Assembly: GCA_033852075.1 (NCBI GenBank)
Contig: JAWSVC010000014.1
Location: 9,396-73,395 of the forward strand
Origin: QZLE01 sp033852075
GTDB taxonomy: Bacteria > Pseudomonadota > Gammaproteobacteria > QZLD01
DNA: 64,000 nucleotides
Reading direction: 5' to 3'
Part shown: in pieces, positions 18,151 to 27,143 of the stretch
How positions within the stretch are numbered: the first letter of the stretch is position 1
Layout of the letters: each line of letters opens with the position of its first letter
The notes under the pieces: model-generated
Seen by the model: only the letters and a program-made list of their open reading frames with translations
The model's database searches: none
Told to the model about the DNA's origin: nothing
Position numbers and translations under genes: made by a program

Positions 18151-18353
18151 ATTTAATAAATGAACGGCAGCGTTATATAATTAACCGTATGTTTGAGGAT
18201 GACTTCAAAGGATTTATGAATACCTCAAAATACGCCAAACTAGCAAAATGCTCGAATGATACAGCGTTAAGGGATATTCAGGATCTTAAGGCCAAGTCAA
18301 TATTTATCCAAAACCCTGGTGGTGGCAGAAGTACCAGTTATCGTATTAAATAA
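18144..18353 (+). pseudogene. C-terminal winged-helix remnant of a Fic-family protein
   Basis: About 67 codons matching the C-terminal DNA-binding tail found in many Fic/DUF4172 proteins: LINERQRYIINRMF, a helix TSKYAKLAKCSNDTALRDI and the wing GGGRSTSYRIK before the TAA. The catalytic Fic domain (HxFxxGNGR) is absent; the in-frame sequence upstream runs into the phosphatase terminator. GTG 18144 is the only start and lies inside that hairpin. Recognition rests on remembered family pattern. Read as a stump left after loss of the rest of the gene, though a small free-standing regulator is a less likely alternative. Confidence 0.65.
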
Positions 18354-18419
18354 CCATTTTTTAATCATAGGGTACGAGCTTATATTTTATTATTAATACG
18401 GTAAGGAATATATATAGAT

Positions 18420-19226
18420 ATGTTGAAATCTAAAGATGGGACAAATATACATGTACTTACTAAAGGTTTAGGGAAACCTTTACTATTTTTAAATGGATTA
18501 AGGTCAACATTGGGGTGTTGGAAAAGACAGGTTAATCTACTAAGTAATCGTTATCAATGCGTTTGCTATGATCATCGAGGTGTTGGTAAAAGCGATAAGC
18601 CAAGTGTGGTTTATTCCTTCCAAAATCACATGGATGATATTGAAGCTATAATTAACCATTATTCAATGCAATTTCCTATTTTAATCGGTCACTCAATGGG
18701 AGTTATACGCGCTTTGCAATATGCATTATCAAATCAAGCTAACTTAAAAGGTTTGGTTCTTATTAATGGCGCGGCTCATATCAATATGAGTCTAAAGTTG
18801 ATGATGCGTACAACACTAAAAGCTATAGAAAATAATAATAAAGAATTGCTTGATGCCATGAATGAAATTGGCTTGGCAATTACGTTCGGAGAAAAAAGTC
18901 TGTTAGATTTAGAACCAAGATTTAATGATTTTGTTGATTCAGCATTTGCTGGTGTAACGTTGGAGTCTGCGAAAAATTTATATGCAGGAATTTTAGAAGA
19001 AGAAATTGATTTGCGAGAAAGGCTTTCTGAAATAAAAATACCAGTATTGATTGTTGCTGGTGATGAAGATCTTCAATTTCCAAGTAAATATGCTCAAGAT
19101 ATGAGTGAGTTGTTACCAAATGCTGAATATAGAATGCTAAAAGGGTGCGGTCACTTTGCGCTTAGTGAAAAGCCGGATGAACTAAATGAAATACTGGATG
19201 AATTTTTAGAAAGGATAGGTAAGTAA
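18420..19226 (+). CDS. Alpha/beta-hydrolase fold protein
   Basis: A 268-residue single-domain hydrolase without signal peptide. Nucleophile elbow GHSMG, oxyanion-region LNGLRST, the strand YDHRGVGKSDKP, an acid in VAGDEDLQFP and the catalytic His in GCGHFAL complete the expected triad. The cap region (about 125-195) is helical. This pattern covers esterases, 3-oxoadipate enol-lactonase-like enzymes, haloperoxidase-like enzymes and many others; the reaction cannot be deduced. Monocistronic, with the Fic remnant upstream and a decayed region downstream, so it may belong to a transferred segment. Confidence 0.85.
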   Translation: MLKSKDGTNIHVLTKGLGKPLLFLNGLRSTLGCWKRQVNLLSNRYQCVCYDHRGVGKSDKPSVVYSFQNHMDDIEAIINHYSMQFPILIGHSMGVIRALQYALSNQANLKGLVLINGAAHINMSLKLMMRTTLKAIENNNKELLDAMNEIGLAITFGEKSLLDLEPRFNDFVDSAFAGVTLESAKNLYAGILEEEIDLRERLSEIKIPVLIVAGDEDLQFPSKYAQDMSELLPNAEYRMLKGCGHFALSEKPDELNEILDEFLERIGK

Positions 19227-19348
19227 AAAAATGGAGCTAGGGATTCGATAATTATAGATAACATATTGAAATATAATGATATGGATGCCGAAAAATCTAT
19301 CCGGTGTTACTAAAATTAAATGTCACGCTTTATATTTAGCGTGAATAT

Positions 19349-19549
19349 TTAAATAAACTCCAAAGCCCATGTTGTCCATAAATTCTTATACTGGTTTTCT
19401 AATTCAAGCAGCTTATTTCTTTCTGTATTGAAGGTATTTCAGCGCATCCATTTTGGTTTAGGCGGATACTCTGAATTTCCATATAAATCATCAAGATATA
19501 AATGTTGCCCCCCCTCAAACATTTCTTTACGCTTTTTTCGTATCCTATA
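19349..19549 (-). pseudogene. Decayed ORF remnant with internal stop (possible mobile-element passenger)
   Basis: On the minus strand a frame reads RKKRKEMFEGGQHLYLDDLY, then SEYPPKPKWMR, a TGA stop at 19441-19439, and continues NTERNKLLELENQYKNLW up to TAA at 19351-19349. A TGG codon changed to TGA would join the two halves. The PPKPKWMR-type motif recalls small proteins carried near insertion sequences, from memory and not certain. Just beyond its upstream end the plus strand has TTTGGGGACAGATAATGG, a type of sequence often seen at the ends of REP-type transposase loci. The rest of the 490-bp gap (19227-19716) holds no gene, only a weak promoter-like TATAAT at 19654-19659. Confidence 0.5.
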
Positions 19550-19716
19550 ATGGCACAGGATTTGGGGACAGATAATGGAATACAATAAAGAAATTCAATC
19601 TAAAAATGACGAGAAATGACGAGTGGACTAAAGAAAAGAGTGTATGTTTTTCCTATAATCCTTAGATAGTTGTGTCATTTTACTCTAAAAAACAATGAAA
19701 AAAGGAGAATCTTCTG

Positions 19717-22700
19717 TTGCAATTTCAGGGATATAGTGTTGATGGCATTGTAGACAGCAGTGACAGTACTATTGTCTATAGAGCCAGAAGCGGTGACGGG
19801 GATGAAAAAATTATCATCAAAGTGACTGCAAAGGAGTATCCTTCAGAATCTGAACTTTCAAGATACAGACATGAATATGAGGTGCTCAAATCAGTAAGTA
19901 TTGACGGAGTTGTTGATATTGTTGATCTGAAAAGCAGCAATAAGGGACTTGCTCTTTTTTTTAAGGATTTTGGTGGAACATCACTATCCACATTGATAAA
20001 GACAGACACCTTTCCTCTTATGGAAAAACTATCAATAATGAGGAAAGTTACTGATATTGTCGGAAGAATTCATGAAAACAAAATAATTCACAAGGATATA
20101 AATCCATCAAACATAATATACAACCGCAAGGACTCTATTCTTAAAATTATCGATTTTGGTATCGCTGATAAGTTAACTTCATCTCAGGATGCATCAATTT
20201 CAAGCAGCAGCTTTGAAGGAACTCTTGCCTATATGGCTCCTGAACAGACCGGAAGAATAAACAGAAAAACTGATTACAGATCAGACCTCTATTCTTTAGG
20301 TGCGACTTTTTATGAAATACTTACCGGAAATCCACCATTTGTTTCAGATGATCCAATGGAGTTTATCCATTCACATATTGCCAAAACGCCTATTCCCCCT
20401 GTGAAATTCAACGAGGATATTCCAGACGTTGTATCTGCTATTGTAATGAAGCTTTTGTCAAAGGATCCTGAAGACAGATATCAGAGTGCTGCAGGACTTT
20501 CTTTAGATTTTCAGAATGTAATTAAAGCACTGGAAGAGAATGGGGCAGCAGATTTCTTTACTCTGGCTGAGAGAGATATTTCTACAGTTTTAAATATTCC
20601 TTCAAAGTTATATGGCAGAGAAAAACAGATTTCTTTGTTAATGAATGTGTTTGAAAGAGTATCAGAAGGACGAAGTGAAATAGTTCTTGTAAATGGATAT
20701 GCCGGTGTTGGTAAAAGTTCACTGGTAATGGAGATTCACAAACCGGTAGTTAAGCACAGAGGCTATTTTATACAGGGTAAATTTGATCAGTATAAAAGAG
20801 ATGTTCCATACTCTTCATTTATTTCTGCTTTCAAGGAAATGATCAGACTCATTATGGTGGAGAGTGAGGAGAATATTGATTTCTGGAAAGAGAAAATTCT
20901 ATCTGCAGTTGGAGTGAATGGAAAGGTTATTCTTGAGGTTATTCCTGAACTGGAAAGTATAATAGGGCTTCAGCCGGAAATTCCTGACCTTCCACCTGAA
21001 GAATCAAAGAACAGATTTAAGTACACTTTCAAAAATTTTGTAAAGGCTATTTCAACAAAGGAGCACCCTCTTGTCATATTTTTTGATGATCTGCAGTGGG
21101 CTGATTCTGCTTCTCTGGAACTTATTCATCTTCTTACAACGGATAGCGATCTGGGGTATGCTTTAATTATAGGAGCATCAAGAGAAGAAGATCTGAATAG
21201 ATCAGAAAGTACTAATACCCTGAAGGAAATAGCTAAAGATGGTGGGGTAATTACAGAGATAAAACTGACTCCTCTTGAAATAAGGGATGTTGTAAATCTG
21301 CTGTCTGATACTGTTCAATGTGATAAAAAAAATGTTACTGACCTTGCTGAACTTTGTTATAAAAAAACCGCAGGTAATCCGTTTTTTCTGAATCAATTCA
21401 TAAATATGCTTTATGAAGAAGATCTGATCCACCTTAATATATCTCTGAGAGAATGGAAATGGAATCTGAAAAACATTATGTCCGCCAACTTTACGGACAA
21501 TGTTATAGATTTCATGATTCAGAAAATCGGGAAGGTTGATTCTGAGGCTCAGGAAATGCTTAAAAAGGCAGCTTGTATAAGTAGTGAATTTGATCTGAAA
21601 ATGCTCTCTATTGTGGCTGAAAAGTCTGAAATTGATGTGGCAGAAAGCTTATGGCAATGTATGTCAGAAGGGCTGATCCTTCCTGTTAGGGGTGTTTTTA
21701 CAATATCAGCTCTTCAGAATATTGATATTAATTTTGAAAATGCACCTGTCTACAAGTTTGTACATGACAGGGTGATGCAGGCAGCATATTCAATGATTGC
21801 TGAAGAAAAGAGAAAAGAGCTGCATCTTAAAATTTTCAGATTAATGAATGAACGTATTTCAACAGATGTATTTGATGAAAAACTTTTTGATATAGTAAAT
21901 CAGTTGAATTACTGCAGAGAACTAATTGATGAAGATGATGAAAGATACTTATCTGCATCAATCTACCTTAAAGCCGGAATCAAAGCAAAAAGTTCAGCTG
22001 CCTATAATACAGCCAGAAACTGTTTTACATCTGCTGTTTCTTTATTAAATAAAAAAGACTGGGAACAGAAATATGAACTTACCAGAGATGTCTATCTGGC
22101 GGCGGCAGAAGCAGAGTATCTCTGCACAGACCTTGAGAGTATGGAAAATCTGGTAAGTACCTTTCTTGAAAATGCAAAAACAAAGATGGATATAGTTAAG
22201 ATCTATGAAGTCAGAGTAAGAGGCAAGATTGCATCCGGAGACAGGATGGATGCTATAAAAGATGGCATAGATATTTTAAAAAAACTTGGTGTTAAACTGA
22301 AACTTCATCCTACAAAGCTTGATGTTCTTTTTGCACTGATTAAAACAAGAATAAGTTTTATGTTATCAGGTAAAAGTCTTGAGAATCCAATTGAAATGAC
22401 AGATTCCGATAAACTGGCAACTATGAAATTCTTCTCTCTTGTAGGGCCTTCAGCATATGTTGTTGAACCAAACTTAACGCCATTAATCATTCTTAAGCTG
22501 GCTGAATTTTCTGTAAGATATGGGCAGTCCAGATTTTCAGCTTTTGCTCATGTGACTTATGGTTATCTTTTAACAGCATATATTGGTGACTTGGAAAATG
22601 GGTACAAGGAAGGCGTAAGAGGTCTTGAGGTTGCGGATAAGTATGATGTAAAAGGAATGTTTGCAAAATCAAGAATGCTTTTCGGTTGTTACATCCAGCA

Positions 22701-24768
22701 CTACAGACACCATGCGAAAGATGCAATTCCTATTCTCTTTGAAGGATATTATAAAGGATTGGATGCAGGTGATTTTGAGTTTGCTGCATACGATATTCTT
22801 ATCTATCTGTTTAATAGTTTTGTAACTGGAAAAAACCTAGATGAACTCAGGGCAGAAATTAATAAATATGAAAAGGAAGTTTACCAGATAAAGCAGACTG
22901 TTCAGCTCAGATGGATAAGAATTTATCACCAGATGTCTATTTATCTTATTGATGGTCCTCATAAAAGCGGAAATTTTGAAGGGAGCGTTTTTAAAGAGAG
23001 TGAAATGCTTCCTGATACTAATGAAGATAAGGATAAAACTGCAGTTTTTAATCTTCTTTCAAGTAAAATGATAGTAAATTTTATTTATGATAAATTGGAA
23101 ATTGCCCAGCAAAACGGAGAAGAAGCAGAAAAAAATCTTCATTATGTAATCGGTTCTTTTGATTATCTTCTGTTTCCATTTAACTATTCCTATGTACTAC
23201 TGGGGATGTATGAATCTGTTGACGATAAAAGGAAGAAAGAAATTTTAAGAAAAGTTAAAAAATATCAGAAGAAGGCAAAACCAATTATAAAAAGTGCACC
23301 TGAAAACTATCTTCATAAATACAGGCTTGTTGAAGCGCTTCTTGCTGATATTTCAGGAGATATTTTAAAAGCTATAAATCTTTTTGATGAAGCGATAAAA
23401 CTGGCTGGGGAAAATGGATTTATCATGGATGAGGCTGTTGCCAACGAGTTTGCTGCCAAATTCTATGTAAAAAGAGGAAAAGAAAAAACTGCTAAAATAT
23501 ATTTTACAGATGCATTTTATCTATACAGAACCTGGGGAGCTGTTGCCAAGTCGGAAAAAATAATAAGAGATCATAAGGATTTTATACTTTTGGATATGCC
23601 GTCTTCCTTCTCAAATTCATACAGAACAACTATAACTCACTTTTGCGCAGATACAACAATACCAGATGCTTCAGCAACTCTTGATTTCAAGTCTCTTTTA
23701 AAAGCTTCCATGACTGTTTCCATGGAGATTGTTCTGGATAAACTTCTCGAGAATCTTATGAGAATTATTGTTGAAAATGCAGGAGCACAGAATGGGGTTC
23801 TCATTTTAAAAAATGGTAAAAAATTTCTAGTGGAATCTGAATGGGGCTTCGAGGATAATTCTGTAAAAGTTCTTAGATCTATTCATCTGGATGAATATCA
23901 AAATATTCCCAAAAGTATAGTTAACTATGTAATAAGATCAAAAGAATCTGTTGTCCTTGATAACGCTGCTGAACATAACAAATATTCTAATGATGAATAC
24001 ATTAAAAAGTATTCGCCAAAATCAGTTGTATGTGCACCTTTAATTAAAAAGGGCGAAATTACAGGTGTTTATTATCTGGAAAATAATGCTGTAGCTAATA
24101 GTTTTACTCAGGATAGGCTGGAAGTTTTAAATATACTTAGTTCTCAGGCTGCAATTTCAATTGAAAATGCCTATCTTTATCATTCTCTGGAAGATACAAA
24201 TAAAAATCTGGAACAGAAAGTAAAAGAGAGGACAATGGAGCTTTCTGATGCATATGAAAAAATCAAGCATCTTGCAATGGTTGATTCTCTTACAGGACTT
24301 CCCAACAGAAGAAATATTCTCGAGAAAATAGAACATGAAAAAGTTCGCGGTCAAAGATCCCAAAAGCCATTCTCAGTTATTATTGGAGATATTGACTTCT
24401 TCAAAAAATTCAATGATACCTATGGTCATGACTGCGGAGATTTTGTTCTTAAAAAAGTTGCAGATACTATTAAGAAATCTCTTAGAAAACAGGATTATGT
24501 AGCTAGATGGGGTGGAGAAGAGTTTCTTTTAATTCTTCCTGAAACCGATGGCTCAGGCTCTGTAGTTGCTGCTGAACAGGTTAGAAAAAGTGTTGAAGAG
24601 AGCAATTTAATCTATAAGGATGTTCCTCTTAATATCACAATGACATTCGGAACTTCCACTTTTAACTTTGGTGATGATTTTGAAGAGAAGCTAAAAGCTG
24701 CAGACGAAGCTCTTTATGAAGGAAAAGAGAGCGGCAGAAACAGAGTTGTCCTTAGTTCTTCTAATTAG
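19717..24768 (+). CDS. Ser/Thr kinase-AAA ATPase-TPR-GAF-GGDEF signalling protein
   Basis: A 1,683-residue multidomain regulator. Domains in order: protein kinase (about 5-275) with the active-site HKDINPSN near 124, DFG near 147 and APEQ; an AAA/STAND ATPase (about 298-600) with Walker A GYAGVGKSS near 328 and Walker B VIFFDDLQWAD near 455; a long helical TPR-like region (about 700-1290); a GAF domain (about 1345-1490); a short coiled coil; and a diguanylate cyclase (about 1515-1680) with RWGGEEF and an RxxD inhibitory site (RKQD) five residues before it. Kinase-ATPase-GAF chains usually end in a histidine kinase; here the output is c-di-GMP synthesis. TTG start at 19717 is set by AAGGAG at 19702-19707. 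Arg is almost always AGA, unlike neighbouring genes, which suggests transfer from another lineage, possibly a spirochaete-like donor. Confidence 0.93.
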   Translation: MQFQGYSVDGIVDSSDSTIVYRARSGDGDEKIIIKVTAKEYPSESELSRYRHEYEVLKSVSIDGVVDIVDLKSSNKGLALFFKDFGGTSLSTLIKTDTFPLMEKLSIMRKVTDIVGRIHENKIIHKDINPSNIIYNRKDSILKIIDFGIADKLTSSQDASISSSSFEGTLAYMAPEQTGRINRKTDYRSDLYSLGATFYEILTGNPPFVSDDPMEFIHSHIAKTPIPPVKFNEDIPDVVSAIVMKLLSKDPEDRYQSAAGLSLDFQNVIKALEENGAADFFTLAERDISTVLNIPSKLYGREKQISLLMNVFERVSEGRSEIVLVNGYAGVGKSSLVMEIHKPVVKHRGYFIQGKFDQYKRDVPYSSFISAFKEMIRLIMVESEENIDFWKEKILSAVGVNGKVILEVIPELESIIGLQPEIPDLPPEESKNRFKYTFKNFVKAISTKEHPLVIFFDDLQWADSASLELIHLLTTDSDLGYALIIGASREEDLNRSESTNTLKEIAKDGGVITEIKLTPLEIRDVVNLLSDTVQCDKKNVTDLAELCYKKTAGNPFFLNQFINMLYEEDLIHLNISLREWKWNLKNIMSANFTDNVIDFMIQKIGKVDSEAQEMLKKAACISSEFDLKMLSIVAEKSEIDVAESLWQCMSEGLILPVRGVFTISALQNIDINFENAPVYKFVHDRVMQAAYSMIAEEKRKELHLKIFRLMNERISTDVFDEKLFDIVNQLNYCRELIDEDDERYLSASIYLKAGIKAKSSAAYNTARNCFTSAVSLLNKKDWEQKYELTRDVYLAAAEAEYLCTDLESMENLVSTFLENAKTKMDIVKIYEVRVRGKIASGDRMDAIKDGIDILKKLGVKLKLHPTKLDVLFALIKTRISFMLSGKSLENPIEMTDSDKLATMKFFSLVGPSAYVVEPNLTPLIILKLAEFSVRYGQSRFSAFAHVTYGYLLTAYIGDLENGYKEGVRGLEVADKYDVKGMFAKSRMLFGCYIQHYRHHAKDAIPILFEGYYKGLDAGDFEFAAYDILIYLFNSFVTGKNLDELRAEINKYEKEVYQIKQTVQLRWIRIYHQMSIYLIDGPHKSGNFEGSVFKESEMLPDTNEDKDKTAVFNLLSSKMIVNFIYDKLEIAQQNGEEAEKNLHYVIGSFDYLLFPFNYSYVLLGMYESVDDKRKKEILRKVKKYQKKAKPIIKSAPENYLHKYRLVEALLADISGDILKAINLFDEAIKLAGENGFIMDEAVANEFAAKFYVKRGKEKTAKIYFTDAFYLYRTWGAVAKSEKIIRDHKDFILLDMPSSFSNSYRTTITHFCADTTIPDASATLDFKSLLKASMTVSMEIVLDKLLENLMRIIVENAGAQNGVLILKNGKKFLVESEWGFEDNSVKVLRSIHLDEYQNIPKSIVNYVIRSKESVVLDNAAEHNKYSNDEYIKKYSPKSVVCAPLIKKGEITGVYYLENNAVANSFTQDRLEVLNILSSQAAISIENAYLYHSLEDTNKNLEQKVKERTMELSDAYEKIKHLAMVDSLTGLPNRRNILEKIEHEKVRGQRSQKPFSVIIGDIDFFKKFNDTYGHDCGDFVLKKVADTIKKSLRKQDYVARWGGEEFLLILPETDGSGSVVAAEQVRKSVEESNLIYKDVPLNITMTFGTSTFNFGDDFEEKLKAADEALYEGKESGRNRVVLSSSN

Positions 24769-24778
24769 TCTTCCCTGA

Positions 24779-24800
24779 AAAAGTGCTTTCCTGCACTTTT
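24779..24800 (+). terminator. Hairpin after the kinase-GGDEF gene
   Basis: Eight-bp perfect stem AAAAGTGC / GCACTTTT with a six-base loop, 10 bp after the stop. The arm ends in TTTT, giving a short U tract. Consistent with a rho-independent terminator of the foreign-looking gene. Confidence 0.6.
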
Positions 24801-24860
24801 CCAGTAGTCGCTGCAAAAATGCTAACGCAAAACGTGGTTGTGCTTGAATTTTCTTGCTCG

Positions 24861-24900
24861 CATTTGCCTCAACGGCAAATGACGGGCTGTCCATGGCCCG
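24861..24900. repeat. Two adjacent small hairpins between kinase gene and tRNA-Ser
   Basis: CATTTGCC / GGCAAATG (24861-24868 and 24874-24881) and CGGGC / GCCCG (24883-24887 and 24896-24900). No protein-coding pattern is seen in the 304-bp gap from 24769 to 25072 apart from these hairpins, the two terminators and a small GC hairpin near 24967-24983. They may be part of a dispersed palindromic repeat or scars of an insertion beside the tRNA gene. Confidence 0.4.
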
Positions 24901-25013
24901 CTCGTCGACCAGAAAAAACGATTTTAGAGTAGATTCCTAGTCGAAATGATCATATGTTTTTTGAGTCGAAGCCTTGTGCTTCGGGTTCTCATCCTAATTT
25001 TCAAGCTATCAAA

Positions 25014-25059
25014 TAAAAAAACCTTGTCCAGACGCGCTTCGCTTAAAGTCTTGACAAGG
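25014..25059 (-). terminator. Rho-independent terminator of tRNA-Ser
   Basis: Read on the minus strand, CCTTGTC (25059-25053) pairs with GACAAGG (25028-25022), with an inner AGAC/GTCT pairing, and is followed by a run of seven T. It lies 14 bp beyond the tRNA 3' end and is the best-formed terminator in the window. Confidence 0.85.
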
Positions 25060-25072
25060 GTTTTGAATTCGA

Positions 25073-25162
25073 TGGCGGAGAGCGAGGGATTCGAACCCTC
25101 GATAGAGTTACCCCTATACACCCTTAGCAGGGGTGCGCCTTCAGCCACTCGGCCAGCTCTCC
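25073..25162 (-). tRNA. tRNA-Ser (anticodon GCU)
   Basis: Ninety-base class II tRNA with encoded CCA. The minus strand begins GGAGAGCTGGCCGAGTGG, has anticodon GCT in the context CTGCTAA, a long variable arm, the T-arm GGTTCGAATCC and closes with CTCTCC pairing to the 5' end, then GCCA. Reads AGC/AGU codons. Downstream of lysC-csrA, the order found in Pseudomonas and relatives. tRNA 3' ends are common integration targets; no duplicate of this 3' end was found to the left. Confidence 0.96.
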
Positions 25163-25168
25163 GGGATG

Positions 25169-25193
25169 CAGCTCTGCATGGGATGCAGAGCTG
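25169..25193 (-). terminator. Perfect 11-bp hairpin between csrA and tRNA-Ser
   Basis: CAGCTCTGCAT and ATGCAGAGCTG are separated by GGG only, seven bases upstream of the tRNA 5' end. It may terminate the csrA transcript or act as a processing signal in a csrA-tRNA co-transcript. There is no T run on the minus-strand side, so termination is only moderately supported. Confidence 0.45.
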
Positions 25194-25265
25194 TATTTAA
25201 TGATGCGTAGAATACGTAAATTTAACGAAAAGGTAAAGTCAAAAAATAGATTTTTTTCTAATTTA

Positions 25266-25469
25266 TTATTGATTACCGAAGTTGTCGTCCATACCGTCGG
25301 TTTCTTTTTCTCTTCTGATTCTTTCGTAAATTTCTTCACGGTGTACAGATACTTCTTTAGGTGCGTTAACACCAATACGTACCTGGTTTCCTTTAACACC
25401 TAATACGGTAACAGTTACATCGTCACCAATCATTAATGTTTCGCCTACTCTTCGTGTAAGTATAAGCAC
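25266..25469 (-). CDS. csrA: Carbon storage regulator CsrA
   Basis: Sixty-seven-residue RNA-binding global regulator that binds GGA-containing leaders to control translation and stability of mRNAs. The sequence is close to enterobacterial CsrA throughout its core: LILTRRVGETLMIGD at the N terminus and the RNA-contacting VHREEIYERI near the C terminus (Arg44 equivalent present). The start is GTG, with AGGAG eight bases upstream. The last ~12 residues (TDGMDDNFGNQ) are a variable tail. Downstream of lysC, before tRNA-Ser: the classical gammaproteobacterial order. It probably has its own promoter in the 171-bp gap after lysC. Confidence 0.97.
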   Translation of the reverse strand: MLILTRRVGETLMIGDDVTVTVLGVKGNQVRIGVNAPKEVSVHREEIYERIRREKETDGMDDNFGNQ

Positions 25470-25596
25470 GACTTTCTCCTTGTTCTTTCAAAATCTGCAA
25501 GATATTAATTAATATCCCGTTTCCATTGGGTTTCTTCCCTGCAATTCTTCTTTTACACTAAGCATAGTAAAATAAATGAAATTTTGCAGAATTTTA

Positions 25597-25619
25597 GGCA
25601 GTTTTTTATTTAAACTGCC
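25597..25619 (-). terminator. Hairpin downstream of lysC
   Basis: GGCAGTTT and AAACTGCC form an 8-bp stem 22 bp past the lysC stop, in the lysC-csrA gap. No U tract follows on the minus strand, so it may attenuate rather than fully stop transcription. Confidence 0.45.
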
Positions 25620-25640
25620 AACCCTTTATCACTATATTGG

Positions 25641-26873
25641 CTATTCCTGAATTGCTTCTTCAGCATCCAGGCCAAAAGCACTGTGTAACGCTCTAACTCC
25701 AAGTTCAAGATACTTCTCATTCACAACGGCAGAGATCTTAATTTCAGAGGTAGCAATCATATTAATATTGATGCCTTCATTTGAAAGCGTTTCAAACATC
25801 TTGGTTGCTACTCCTGCATGTGAACGCATGCCTACACCAACAATTGAGATCTTAACGATCTTATCATCACCTGATACTGATTCAGCTCCCATGGCTTTTG
25901 TTGTTTCTTTCAGAATCTCCATGGTTTTTTCAAAGTCACGTTTGTGAACCGTAAATGTAAAGTCAGTATGTCCATCAATGCCAGTGTTCTGAATGATCAT
26001 ATCGACTTCGATATTTGCATCAGATACTGGGCCAAGGATCTTAAATGCTATTCCTGGTGTGTCTGGTACTCGAGTAACAGTTATTTTGGCTTCGTCACGG
26101 TTAAATGCAATTCCGGATACTATTGGTTCTTCCACGTCAGATTCCTCAAATGTGATCAGTGTTCCTGGACCTTCTTTAAACGAAGAAAGCACTCTAAGCG
26201 GAACTTTGTATTTGCCTGCAAATTCTACAGATCTAATCTGTAATACCTTTGAGCCCAGACTGGCCATTTCCAGCATCTCTTCAAAGGTGATCTTTTCAAG
26301 TCTTTTGGCTTTAGATACAACCCTTGGGTCAGTAGTATATACTCCGTCAACATCTGTATAAATTTGGCATTCGTCAGCCTTTAGGGCTGCTGCTAATGCT
26401 ACTGCTGTCGTATCTGATCCGCCGCGACCAAGGGTGGTTATGCAACCATTTTCGGTGACGCCCTGAAATCCAGCGACAATTATTACCTTGCCTTCATCAA
26501 GATCTTTTCGAATTTTTTGTCCGTCTATCTCTTTGATTCTGGCTTTGGTGTGTTCTTCGTCGGTAAGAATCCTAACCTGTGTGCCTGTATATGATTTGGC
26601 AGGACAGCCAATTTCATGTAGTGCCATGGTTAAAAGAGAGATGGTAACCTGTTCACCGGTTGAAAGAAGAACATCCATTTCTCTTGGATTAGGACGTGCC
26701 TGCATTTGGCTGGCTAGGTCAGTAAGTCTGTTGGTTTCTCCGCTCATTGCAGATACAACAACTATAAGCTGGTCACCACCTTCGATAGCGGCCTTTACTT
26801 TCTTGGCAACATTTTTGATTCTGTCAGGGTCACCGACGGATGTGCCGCCATACTTTTGAACAATTAATGCCAT
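25641..26873 (-). CDS. lysC: Aspartate kinase
   Basis: A 410-residue monofunctional aspartokinase, first step to lysine, methionine and threonine: phosphorylates aspartate with ATP. N-terminal motif VQKYGGTSVGD, nucleotide/aspartate-binding segments VVSAMSGETNRL and TLGRGGSDTTAVALAAAL, then two ACT regulatory domains (about 265-400) with MIIQNTGIDG and GVGMRSHAG. Length and layout fit the Pseudomonas-type alpha2beta2 enzymes with a possible internal start for the beta subunit. ATG start. In relatives alaS lies directly upstream; here a 270-bp gap and a GNAT gene replace it. No lysine riboswitch was recognised in that gap; it has a TATAAT on the minus strand at 27013-27008 as a possible -10. 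Confidence 0.96.
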   Translation of the reverse strand: MALIVQKYGGTSVGDPDRIKNVAKKVKAAIEGGDQLIVVVSAMSGETNRLTDLASQMQARPNPREMDVLLSTGEQVTISLLTMALHEIGCPAKSYTGTQVRILTDEEHTKARIKEIDGQKIRKDLDEGKVIIVAGFQGVTENGCITTLGRGGSDTTAVALAAALKADECQIYTDVDGVYTTDPRVVSKAKRLEKITFEEMLEMASLGSKVLQIRSVEFAGKYKVPLRVLSSFKEGPGTLITFEESDVEEPIVSGIAFNRDEAKITVTRVPDTPGIAFKILGPVSDANIEVDMIIQNTGIDGHTDFTFTVHKRDFEKTMEILKETTKAMGAESVSGDDKIVKISIVGVGMRSHAGVATKMFETLSNEGININMIATSEIKISAVVNEKYLELGVRALHSAFGLDAEEAIQE

Positions 26874-27007
26874 AAATCTGCCTAAATTGTGTTAGAAAGA
26901 TATTAAAATTTGTACTGAATGCCTAACAGGAAAAACACCACAACCAACCGTTTATTTGTATGGCATCCTGCCGTTCGCAATTTGTGTCATTAATTCAATG
27001 ACATGCG

Positions 27008-27013
27008 ATTATA
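27008..27013 (-). promoter_or_regulatory. Candidate -10 element for lysC
   Basis: Perfect TATAAT on the minus strand, 135 bp upstream of lysC. The -35 region is poor. The surrounding 270-bp gap (26874-27143) has no coding pattern and no recognisable riboswitch. Confidence 0.3.
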
Positions 27014-27143
27014 ATATGGTTTTGTTTTAATAATACTTGATAGAGGCTATCAGATAATTCGCGTAACGCCGTTATATTTAACACTAAATTGCTAATTAAA
27101 TAAACCGAAATTATGTGTATTTGGTCATAAATATTAGAATAAA

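Noticed and set aside
25073..25162. tRNA-Ser as an attachment site for an island to its left
   Set aside because: No second copy of the tRNA 3' end and no integrase were found; only the foreign-looking gene hints at it. Kept as part of the kinase finding, not as an att site.
24946..25200. Reading frame over the tRNA-Ser locus
   Set aside because: It crosses a clear tRNA and its terminator, so it is not a gene.
26874..27143. Lysine riboswitch before lysC
   Set aside because: The gap is large enough, but no L-box-like helices or terminator/anti-terminator pair were recognised.
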